From Platerodrilus igneus (Eukaryota > Arthropoda > Insecta > Coleoptera > Lycidae): a stretch of 64,000 nucleotides of DNA. The stretch spans positions 682,001 through 746,000 of the forward strand of contig JARFIW010001670.1 in the NCBI GenBank assembly GCA_036346225.1, read 5' to 3'. Both the position numbers and the translations under genes were made by a program. Shown here piece by piece: positions 21,787 through 32,300 of the stretch; within the stretch, counting starts at the first letter, position 1; each line of letters opens with the position of its first letter. Below the pieces are notes generated by a model. The model did not search any database. It saw nothing but the letters and a program-made list of their open reading frames with translations, and had not been told where the DNA came from.

Positions 21787-22425
21787 TACAACGGGTTCGC
21801 TACACTTTCATTATTTTAAGTTTTCACAGTTTAAATCCTGATGAGATAAGTACATTGCAGTTACCAATAACCGTTAAAAGAATATGAAAACGTGGGTTTG
21901 CTTAAATTATATAAATATTAAGATGAGCAAACCATTGTTGCTTATTTAATGCTGATATTATTAGAATAAGGATTTAGTGTAGGTTTTGTGTAATGTTTTT
22001 ATATTGATGGATAAATATTAAAATGAGCAAACTATTGCTGCCTATTTAAAACTGTTACTATTTGAATAAGGATTTAGTCTACGTTTTGTGTGATATTGTT
22101 TTTAAATTGATGGATAACAGGGTGGATTAGTATCGAAATGGTATATCGACTTGATAATTATCCATCAGCTGTAGTATTTGATTAGTTATTGCTACTAGTT
22201 TGTTGATTGCGCTTAAGTGCACTATTTTAAATATTTATTTTGTGTTAGGTTTAGTAGATTCTATTGGGGAGAGCTCGTCGTCGCAACGTAGTAAGTAAGT
22301 AAATGCGCAAGACAAGAGTCTATAAGAGTCTATATTTATATCTATATTTTACTTTTTTTTTATTAGAATGTGTTACGGAGCATAAATATATATAAACATG
22401 TTGGAATAAATCCCATAATTGTCCT
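21787..22425 (+). repeat. downstream LTR, left part (interrupted)
   Basis: It begins AACGGGTTCGCT like the upstream LTR and proceeds to GGAATAAATCCCATAATTGTCCT, where the DNA transposon is inserted. It contains about 370 bases (21877-22243) absent from the upstream LTR. The rest of this LTR resumes at 27720. Confidence 0.75.
21911..22113 (+). repeat. tandem duplication of about 100 bases inside the LTR
   Basis: Unit 1 (21911-22010) and unit 2 (22011-22113) both start ATAAATATTA(A/G)(A/G)ATGAGCAAAC and end ATTGATGG. They differ at about 15 percent of positions. Confidence 0.9.
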
Positions 22426-22808
22426 TAGACCGGGCGCTAGAGGTAAGTGAGTATGCAAAATGTGAGGACCGAATTCCACCAATGGATTTGAGTTAAGAAA
22501 AGGTCGAAGATTAATAATGCGGATCTTGCCGGTCAATTTTTTGGTCCATTTTTTGTTTACCCCCTCTACTCTTATTTGTAAAGGAAATGTATTGAGTACA
22601 TGTTATAAAATCATTTTTATAATTATTTCGGTAATAATTTATAGTTTTTTCTAATGGTTGAAGTGTGGATGGATTGTTGAAAAAAACAAAGTAATAAAAT
22701 CTTTTTATTAATAAAAAAGTCATATAAAAACCAGTGAATTTAAACAAAATATACTTAAAGTGGGCAAACAATTACTCATTTATATTTAGACAATTGTTAT
22801 TAATACAT

Positions 22809-24347
22809 TTACATAAAAAATACAAAATAATTCTGATTTTTGCAACTGCAAGACATTGTGCGACAATTTGCAATACATTTACAAGGTTGAATTAAAGACT
22901 CTGGTAAAGACGGCTTAGTCATTTGTCGTGGACGTAAGTCACCATTCAGCTTTTCATAACCATATAAGCAATAATCAATGGGGTGTAATTGTGTTTGATG
23001 AGAATTTTTCCAAATAAATGTTTGTACTGTGGCCCTTAATAAATGCAAATGCAAAGCATCTGATGTGCATATCACTTTCATTAAATTAAAACCGAAACCT
23101 ATGTTTTGAGAAATCAGTTTATATCTGAGTTCATCAGCAAATAATTTTTTTTGAAAAAATAAGTGCAAACTATTTCTAACTGTTTCAATTGCTCATTATT
23201 TAGGTCAAGGTTTCCCATTGACATAAGAGCTGTTTGTACATAATCTTCAGACGCAGCTTTCAAGCATTGCATTTTACTGCCAAATCTGCTAGTAGTGTCG
23301 CAACCACTTATAGCATGTAATGCTGGTAATATATCGCATATTCTTTCACCCAGGGATTCAGCAGCTAAATGGCATCCTAGAAAATATTTCTTTGTATGAG
23401 AACCGTCGAACCATAGACCAAGACACCCGATATTTGCTAAGTATTTCCAGAAATAAATTGCCAAGACAAATACATCTGTATCAGCGCTGATTATAATAAT
23501 ATGAGCAGATTGAATCCTTACTGCGTGAAATATGTGGCAAAACATTCTTGAATCAGCTTCTAAGTGGTTTGATTGTAATTCAAGTACCTCACAAAATAAA
23601 GACCCTTGTAACTTGAAACATATAGTTGGATCGTCGAATCCTCCACAAATGTACATCTCGCAGTCTTCTTTAACGTGTGCATATTTTGGAGCATTAGTGC
23701 AAAGAAATCGAACAAGTTGTAATTTATTTTGAATGTTTGCAAGAAAAGCTTTACAATCAGTAGGAATTTTGTTGAATGACTTGAAATTATGATATTTTTA
23801 ATAATTCGGCCTTTACTCCGTAAGTTTGACTCCAAAAACTTTATAGAAATGTCGTCATATCTATCGAAAATTACATCTATCCTCTTCACGTCAGGCAACG
23901 TAAAAAATTGCATAATTATTTTGAAGAAAGCTTCGGCAAAATCACCAAAAGTATTGAACTTATTCAACTGAATTTTGTGAACAAGTGCCATACCATCAAC
24001 AATATAAATTTTAAAAGTATTTAAATTTATTATATCTTGCTGAGAGGTTGTACCACAGTTATAGTTTTTTGAATTTCAACGACGAGTTGTGATTTTGGTG
24101 ACTTCCTGTAAAATCCGTCATTGTCAAAGAAATATTTGCAGTAATCCAATACCTCATACGATGCTAATATCTTTGTATCAAATCCACGTTGAGAAGCCAC
24201 CAAGAATGATTTTGGAAAATTGTTATGTCTGTTACGTCTTGCAATTTTTGTTGGAAGTATTTTTGTTTGTTTTCGCAGGAATATCTTCAAAGTTGTAAAA
24301 TTTAGTTTTTGTATAGGATCCGATAATTTCTTAGTTTTCTTGAACAA
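22809..24347 (-). pseudogene. XPG-transposon protein, XPG/FEN-like nuclease and Cys-rich tail (broken)
   Basis: Three minus-strand segments. 23991-23560 reads FNTFGDFAEAFF, then RIDVIFDRYDDISIK and SKGRIIKNIII. 23656-23114 reads LEADSRMFCHIFHAV, IIISADTDVFVLAIYFW and ILPALHAISGCDTTSRFG. 23168-22809 reads CTSDALHLHLLRAT and a Cys-rich end PCKCIANCRTMSCSCKN. The E-A-D, S-x-D-x-D and GCDxT...FG steps correspond in order and spacing to the metal-binding acidic residues of FEN1/XPG-type PIN nucleases (E-A-E, D-x-D, G-x-D-Y...G-I-G). All expected acidic residues are present. Frameshifts separate the three pieces. In a living element this nuclease would be the candidate strand-cleaving enzyme or a partner of it; which is not known to me. 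Confidence 0.8.
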
Positions 24348-24367
24348 TCTTTCATTTTCGTATGTAT

Positions 24368-27300
24368 TTAATAGAGTCTCCCATTTTCTTTAACATTAAT
24401 TAAGCATCGCGCACTTGATTCTTCAGCAAGTTGACCTGTGAAAATATTGCGAAGCACACAATCCCCACTACTATTAAATGGATTGCAGGCTTTGAAACAT
24501 TTAATGATATTTTCAACATCCTTTTCGTCCGTATTAATTCTCGATTGTGTCCATTCATTATGACTATTAATGTCACCTGTAGTGTCAGATTGTATTCCAA
24601 GGTATGAAGAAAGCATTGAGTGAACGCTATTTTTTAAAGGATACAGAAGCAACCATCTTTGCATTGCTTCTTCATTTTTAGTGATACCAATTAAGCCTCC
24701 AGTCACTGCAGAAGATCGGTTCTGAGACTGTTCTAGTGCTAAGTCACAGCCAACTGCATTGAATGTTCCTGGAGTTCGCTTGACGGCATGCATTCCTCTC
24801 TTCATATCATATATAACGTCTGGAGGTAGTTGTAACATATCTTGTAAGTAAAGTGTCACCCCACGAATATAATTTGTGTGATTCATAGAAAAGAAATAAG
24901 GTAAAATTGTCGAGTAGTTAATAAATGTAATTCATAGTTATTACTTCTGTCAGCCATAATTGAATTCAAAAGAATTTCTATCATTTCACAGTAATTATTT
25001 AAATATTTGAATAGTTCGTTTTCAGTGCTCATATTATTTAAAAATTTTGAAAAATTGTAAAAAAAAGTTTCAATTATAGTTTTATGATGGTTATATTTAT
25101 CACTTAAACTGGTACGATCCTTATCTACTGTTACCTCTCTTATCTCTTGAAGACAGATATTCAATTGCTGTAATTGCTCATTAAAAGTCTCATCTTCAGA
25201 TAAATTCATGTAATCAATAAATTCTGTAAACTGTATGCTTCTCAATGCTTCATACATAAGTTTATGTGCTCTAATGCCTCTGTTGTACTGAGTACCTTTA
25301 AGAATTGATGCCAAAGTATTAACACCATAAACATTGGCTTCGATAAGAATGCTGTCGAGTCCACTTCCTTCTATATATTGGCCCAAACATCGTAAGAAAT
25401 TTTTTTGTAGATGAAATGTTCCAATTCTTAATATCAATCCCTCAAATTCTTGACTACTCTGTTGGATATTTTTTGCTATCAGGTAAATAGACATGTCGCA
25501 TGAAAGAACAGCTATATTTTTATTTAATGATTGACATAAGTTTACAAAATTTCTCATGGCAGTATACACAACATCTTTTGAAGTAGGTGGCTGAGGAATT
25601 ACCGGGCTAAATCCAATTGTAGATATAGGAGAATTCTCACATGATAGTAATTGTTGGAATGGAGTCCATCCTGGTATCAAGTTCTTCAATGGTCGACAAA
25701 AGTTGTTCAATAATTGATCATGTTGCAATCTACATAAAACCCAGAGCAAAGTATCAAATTGTGTGTAATCAGGAGTGAAAGTTAATAGACAACTGCTATT
25801 AACATAATTAGATATTGAGGGCTCCATACTTGCTGTGAAGTGATGAATTTCTTGAGAATGTAAGGTTTTCAAATCATACTCAAACTGTTCAGCTGTAGGT
25901 TTCAATTTAACGAGATTTATTTCGTTCTCGATAGGATTTTTTTCTTGATAAACTACCATTGCTGTTACATGGGTAGAGTCTTTACCGCTTAATGTTTCTT
26001 CATTGAAGTCATTGTTGTCAATAGCGCCATGAAGAAATAACGATGAATTTTTCACTATATTCTTAGGAATAAGCAAATTGTTTTCTGCATCTTCACACGC
26101 AATTGAAATTATTACTTCTAAATCAAGCTGCTGTAATGCTTTATAGCTGATGCAATGTCCAAACTTTTCAATATACTTATCAACTGTTTTGATCTAGTCA
26201 AGTGATGAATTGATTCAGCTAAAGCTATATGTTTTGGTGTCTGTTTCTCAGTAACCGTAAAAATATGTCATAGAACACAGATAATGCTCTTCTATAATAG
26301 TTATTGCTCAATTTTGGTTTTGCATTAAACAAAGCTTGCAGAAAAATCTCCCATGTTTGTGGCAATGTTCCATTTTCTAAGAATTTTGGAGCAAATTTTC
26401 ATCACGTAAATAGCCACTAGGTATTAGTTCTGTTTTTAATAGTTCTTGACGCAATGCTTTTGCACTCTGAATGATGTAGTTTTTGAATTGATGCTACGAA
26501 CATGTTCTATTATTTCCGCCAATGGTATATTTCCATAAACACTAATGAAGATTGTGATCTATCAGTTGGGTAAGAAAATAAAATGTTTTCACCAAATTTA
26601 TCAATAAGTAGTGATTTCACTAGACGGTTCTCGATCACAGCATCTTCTATGTTTGTAAGTACAGTGAGTCGCTGAGCTAAGAACTGCACTTCAAAACAAT
26701 GAGTTGAAAACTTATCTTTAATTTCATCTATGAGTTTGTCAAATGCATCGTGAAGCATTTCTCGAGGATTTGATTTGAAGGTCGGCCTACTGGTTTTGTA
26801 GAATTTCTCGGCCTTCTTAAATAATCACGGTAGCAATATTTGTGATACCTCACTTCGATAGCAAATAAATCTTCAGGTCGTTGACAAGTACTAAGTTGGG
26901 TAAAACATGGTCTTCTTTACTGCGCGCAGTATTTAAAATTTGTTCCGCTGCTGAAATTTCAGAACACAAATACAGCTGCTTATCTTTGTTCCTCGTTAAT
27001 TTTCCACAAATTAAGCACTTCGACGGTTTATTTACTTCTGCAGGTGTCCTTGATGACGAACGAGATTTTCGAGAACGTAGCCCTACGCTTGCTTCGGAAG
27101 TTGAAGCAGACTCTTCTTTTCCTCTTCTTTACACAACGCAATTTCTCGACGCCGTATTTTCTCTTCACTTAAATAGGTAGCTAAACAGTCTTGGTGCCAT
27201 GAAAAGTTTTGTCTTGTGGAGTCTGGATTATACAGTTTTGAAAACTTTTCACTAATGTTGTCTTTTCTTCTATCTGCTGCTTTTGTAATATTAAGCAGCG

Positions 27301-27403
27301 TGCTTGACCTTGGTTCTTTAACTAAATCATTTGGTTTATCACAAAATAAACAAAACTGTTCGTTTCGTCTTTTCTTTTCAAATTAATCACTTCCAGCGAC
27401 ATT
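24368..27403 (-). pseudogene. XPG-transposon protein, N-terminal and central part (broken)
   Basis: Read from 27403 downward, a first segment (to about 27090) has a Cys/His set: FCLFCDKP...WHQDC. A second (about 27120-26830) has KCLICGKLT...VRYHKYCYRDY. Then come FDKLIDEIKDKF...FGENILFSYP (26758-26510), the longest open frame (397 codons, 26076-24883) with GWTPFQQLLS, PPTSKDVVYTAM, VLSCDMSIYLIAKNIQ, LRIGTFHLQKNF and YNRGIRAHKLMYEALR, and a 172-codon frame (24886-24368) with LYLQDMLQLP, VKRTPGTFNAVGCDLALEQ and TGGLIG. This order matches a large uncharacterised protein family annotated across cnidarians, fish and insects, which I recognise by sequence. At least five frameshifts or stops break it. 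The zinc-finger-like segments may bind DNA; the central region has no assigned activity. Confidence 0.8.
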
Positions 27404-27719
27404 TCTAATGTTTTTCAATACAGCACAGTTTAAACAGACACTCAAAAATAACGAAAATCAAATTATTTTATGCGTATACAACTAACACGACTTAATAACA
27501 AAACGTTTAAACGCCGATAAATGCAGAAACACACTGAATACCTAAGCGCGCTATGCTTACTGTTGGCGCGAAGAGGGGATGTAAAGGGAGCAGGAAGGGA
27601 CCATCATAGCTGGTGGCAAGATGTGTTTTGTCATTGTTTGGGGTTTCAGGTATAAGAATCCGACCATAGTTGCCGGTCCTCACATTTTGTATACTCAACT
27701 ACCTATAGCGCCTGCACTA

Positions 27720-28003
27720 CCTGTTTATTTTCTGAGTTCTTAGTTGGGTGTTATATTTTATTGCATTAAGCAGACTAGTGATCTGTTCGCATGTATATAT
27801 TGTATATATACTAATCATTTTCTTCAGAGCGAATTCGGTTTTGTGTTCTTATGTTGCGTTCTTTAGACCCCCAATCTCCGAGTGCGTTAGCGTGGCATTC
27901 ATTTTCTGTTTGTTCGTTCTCTGTTATCGTAATTCGGACGAGGATTCGGTTACTGAGTTCGTTCTTTTCTTCTTGGCACGCTCGTCTTACGTGTATCAGA
28001 CTG
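27720..28003 (+). repeat. downstream LTR, right part (resumed after the transposon)
   Basis: It matches 19739-20018 of the upstream LTR: TGTTTATTTT, GTTCTTAGTTG, GCAGACTAGTG, GCGAATT, GTAATTCGGACGAG and the CACGCTCGTCTTACGTGTA end. Similarity stops at about 28003. Confidence 0.8.
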
Positions 28004-28111
28004 TTATAATTTACTATATTAAGTAATTTGCATGTTTAAAAGTTTCATTTTACACCCCTCTTCATGAAGGTGGTGGAATTATATTGAGCAAATTGACTTT
28101 TACATCAAGTA

Positions 28112-29352
28112 ACCAAAAAAGTTCGTGCGGTTTTTGATGCAAGAATATAAAAATTTAATACAAACCAGTAATTCACTATTATTCGGCGAAGTAATCGCCA
28201 TCGCACTCAATGCCCTTCTGCCAACGTGACAACAATTTTGGCATGTCAGTATAGTAGTAATCTACGGATATGAAATAAAAAATTGGGAGATTTCATTTAT
28301 AACATCAACTCGAGTTTTTAACAGCCTATGCCTCATACAATTATCATAAGATAGGGACAAGTGGTAGTGATTTGGCGAAATGTCAAGAGAAAAAAGTAGG
28401 TGTGGTAACGTTTCCCAACAAAGCTGCAAAATTTTTTCCCGGGTCGCTATTGCAGTATGAGGTTTAACGTTTTATAGCACTTTCTTTCCATAAATCAAAG
28501 CAAATTGTTTCTGGATACGTGTTGCCTGTACCCGCTAAAGCTGATTACAATAGACCACAGCAGTGATGGTTTTGCCGCTTTTCAAGCACTTATAATGGAC
28601 AATTCCGGCTGCTGTCCAACAAACACACAATACATTTTTTTAAGTGCAAGGAATTCTTTAGAGTGTGCGGTATTGAATCAGTTGGTGACCTCCAATAACA
28701 GAATTGGAGTACAGTATCCACTTTCATTGCAAGTTAACAACCGATTAAGAAAAGGTTCACTTTTATAGCATGAGAAGTTTGCCGAAGGAATGGTAATGCG
28801 GCTTAATTTGTTATCATCCAACAATTTACATGGAATTCATTTACGTAACTTCCACGTCTTCCCTAGCTGGTGAAGGCGCAACCGAATAGTTTTATCGCTC
28901 GCATTGTACCTTTCTGCAAGCTCTAAACACATTGTATTAGAACTTGCCTCCACGACCTCTTTCAGATTCTCGTTCTTAATAATCTTTGGTCTTCCAGAGC
29001 GTGCTTCATTGGTCAAGCTGATATCGTCGGAGGAAATTTTTTTAAACCACTTTTGTGCTGTCTGATCACTTACAGTGTATTCTTCGAATACTTATTTTTC
29101 GGGCCGCATCGGCCGTTTTGTGCCAAGTCTGTACTCACAGAATAAACAACTTCTACCTAACGTTTTGTTCATGGCCATTTTAAATTATTTCATAATAGAA
29201 ATTAGACACTTGCCGCAAAATTTCTATCCATCAAATGAAAGAGGAATTCATACGAAAGTAAATGACAGTATATAAACAAGTGCTATCGATAAATAACTAA
29301 AAAAAATATCAATGGCACTTTGTATAAGACAAATCGCACGAACTCTTTTGGT
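28112..29352 (-). mobile_element. mariner-family transposon, near full length
   Basis: The element is 1241 bases, the normal mariner size. Terminal inverted repeats of about 24 bases: the left starts ACCAAAAAAGTTCGTGCGGT at 28112, the right (ending at 29352, read in reverse) starts ACCAAAAGAGTTCGTGCGAT. Both are flanked by TA (28110-28111 and 29353-29354), the mariner target duplication. The transposase lies on the minus strand. Confidence 0.93.
28179..29178 (-). pseudogene. mariner transposase, inactivated
   Basis: The minus-strand translation has the mariner helix-turn-helix part SDQTAQKWFKKISSDDISL followed by the linker NEARSGRPK, ELAERYNASDKTIRLRLHQL, then LLDDNKLSRI (after the WVPH-like site) and the usual C-terminal LLSRWQKGIECDGDYF. 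Stops and frameshifts occur throughout (for example just after MRPEK and KLRK). The DDD catalytic triad could not be read with confidence because of the shifts. A cut-and-paste transposase in origin; not functional. Confidence 0.88.
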
Positions 29353-29354
29353 TA

Positions 29355-32300
29355 CCAGATACTATGGAATGCTCTACCGTTGTTACTGATTTTTTATGTG
29401 TCCAAACATGATGATCTTTACTGGATGTTTTTTTGTGTCAAGACTAACTCTATATACAGTACTATCTGGTAAAATAATATCAAAGCATCACCTTCAAACT
29501 CTTACTTCAGCTTTTGACACTAAAAAATAAAAAAATATGGGTAGGTTCTAAAAGTAAAAGCAACAATATTTAGCAGTGACAAAATAGCAAATCACATATT
29601 AGAGAAGTGCTCATCTCTTAATTGGCGAAATGCAGCAAAATCATTTAGACGATGCTTTTCCTCGTATCAATTCTCTCTTAAATTTTATTAATACCCAAAA
29701 ATTAAAATTTTTGATTGATTTAAAATCTAAAATTACCCAAAATAATTTTAATTATTACCCATTGTATTTTTATAAAATACCAAATGCTAAAAAGAAGTTA
29801 ATTGGTTTACAGTTTAAAAAGAGGTAATTTACAGAATTATTTTAAGAGTAATGAAAAGTGCTAAAAAAAACGAAGATTGCAGCTCTCTTATTTGAGATTT
29901 AGTTATTCAGACAGAGCATTCTTTATCGACAAAAAGGCAGTATTGTCAATCACCAGATGGAAAACCAAGAATTGGTATAACTCAGATGGTGCTAGTTGAA
30001 GGTACTCCTGTAATTTTAAATTCTACGTCGGGACTCGAATCTAAATTTGCAGTTTTTTGACGCATACTCTCTACCATCGAACTCTTAGGAGTGAACTGCT
30101 TTGCTTTTGGAAGTAATTCGAGAAACTTTGTGAACTTATGGAATGTTCTTAAAGTTAGTGCAACTCTTACCAGAGTTTCATCCAATTGAAGAACAGCATG
30201 TTTGGAAGTTTTTGCAAAAAGAAGATATAACAACATATTTGAATAAAATTATTCAAGATGAAGTTATTCATTTAATAGCAAAATATCAAATTTCACACAT
30301 GGGATCAGATGTCAAAAAGCAAAAGTTAATCAATTGTATTGAGCTGCACACCTGATATGAACAAAACACAACAGATGGTATTCATTGTAAAGTATGTATC
30401 GATTACAAAAGCGGATTTTAACAATAAGAAGCATTTTGTTGGCTTTTTAAACATTGATAGATTGACTAGCCAACAACTTCATGATGTCTTAAACAACATT
30501 ACGTTTCAATTGGCTTCGCAAAAATTTCAGTAATAATCCGTTGTACGAAACTTTCTGTATAATTAATCTAGCGGTATTACACACCGTAATTTAGCTAGAA
30601 AAAGATCGTGTGAATTATCCACGGGGTTTTTTAGAATTCGTTTTAATTATTCTGTATTTACATCGTAGACGTTTCCCACGATTTGAAGGAATATGAGTCA
30701 TGGTTTCAATCATTGAGAACGCGCTACGCTCAAGAAGTGGTTTACAATTTAAAAACTATGGCGGTCATCGTTTATTCTACACGTAACAATCTTATCTTTA
30801 AGAATTGTAACAGTAGTGCTGTATAACTTAAAATGTGTGGAGTTTTCCCGTCAAATCTCTTCCTATTTCCACTATCGCATCTCTTATCTTTGTCTGTTTA
30901 ATGTTGCAGGTAAACAACGGACTTCGTTAAAACACTTCGTATATAGAACAGGTTTGGAATTATCCGCGGTTTATGTAAATAAACAACAATATTATTGATA
31001 TTTCAGCCTTGCCAAATGCCGTAGTACAAAGGATTCATTACTTGGGTTTACCTTAATTTAATTATCTAGATGAATAAATGGTAAGTCTATTTATTGGTTA
31101 ATTTGCATGTTTTCTTTTGTACAACGAATTAATAATTCGTTTGTAAAAATTGATGTAATACTATTGCGCCATCTAGATGAGCACGCGATATACTACTGTG
31201 CTGTTGTCATTGTAAGATGAGTTGAAAACCGTGGGTTTGCCTTTTGTAGATATAGGCAAGAATATTATAATTAAACCAACATCAAGAGAGAACATTCGAA
31301 CGTGTAAGAGAAGATAAGAAATATGAACCTAGAGGTTTAACGATATGATCAAATAAACCTTAGAAAAAAAACAATTGCTGAGGTATCAAACAAAAATTGT
31401 ATTATTTTCTGTAACATCTACTTACAGATGACAATTTTTAAAGCATGCTAAAAGAACAATTTTAAGGGTCTTTTAGCAATACAAGATTGGGTAAGCCGAA
31501 TTGATTCTATCAAGTCGGTGAGGTAACAGAACGGTGATGATAAATTACTTAACATATATGAGAACAAAGATATCGATAGTGCAATATGGGATAAAGTATC
31601 TGGATTATTACTGCAAATAAAACAATTTAGATTTTTTTGTTATATCGTAATATAGAATAATGTATCAGACTAAATAAATCCTATTAATAAACTCATGCAG
31701 GATAAAGGTTTCGGTATTGCATCTGGAGAAACTTTTAGAAACCGAACAAGCACTTCGATGATATTCTTTCTTGTATATGCTGACAAAATGGCATCCGAAA
31801 TAGATGTAGCAAACAATTTTGCATCAACCACCTCTATCAGACTTTGAGTACGTCGTCAAACCAGACAAATTAATTATGAATCCAATGAAGATCCAAGTAT
31901 AGGAAAAATTAAAAATTAATTTCTCTTTATCATCTAATTAACACTGCCATTAATTTTTTAGAACACAAAATACCACAGCAGTTAATTCAGCTTTTAAACA
32001 ACGTTTATAAAAACGAAGATGTTGGCCGTACCTGACTTAGTTACATTGCAAAGATTTTAAGATATAGAAATCACTTTAATAGATGGATAATATTCTCATA
32101 TAAGTGGTTTTAGACTTGTAGATAAAATAACAGTAGTATCTATCTTTTTAGCGAAGAATTTACCAGCTTCGAAGTTTTAGAATTTATTTCAAATTTAAAT
32201 TTTGCTCCAAATTTAAGTATTGACTTAAGATCTATTCTTATATGAGAGCAACCCAATAGTATAATGGAAATTTACTCGAGTTCAACAACTACAATGTTTT

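Larger units (their letters stand above)
22426..27719 (-). mobile_element. 5.29-kb DNA transposon encoding an XPG/FEN-like nuclease protein, with terminal inverted repeats and target duplication
   Basis: The ends are 46-base inverted repeats: 22426-22471 begins TAGACCGGGCGCTAGAGG and its partner, 27674-27719, read on the other strand, begins TAGTGCAGGCGCTATAGG; both end CAAAATGTGAGGACCG. Seven of 46 positions differ. The flanks are CCT at 22423-22425 and at 27720-27722, a 3-base target duplication. Removing the element with one CCT restores a continuous LTR matching the upstream LTR around 19727-19745, which proves the ends. All coding remnants lie on the minus strand, 27403 down to 22809. 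TIRs plus a 3-base duplication plus an XPG-like nuclease suggest an Academ-type element; this naming is from memory and unverified. Confidence 0.85.
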
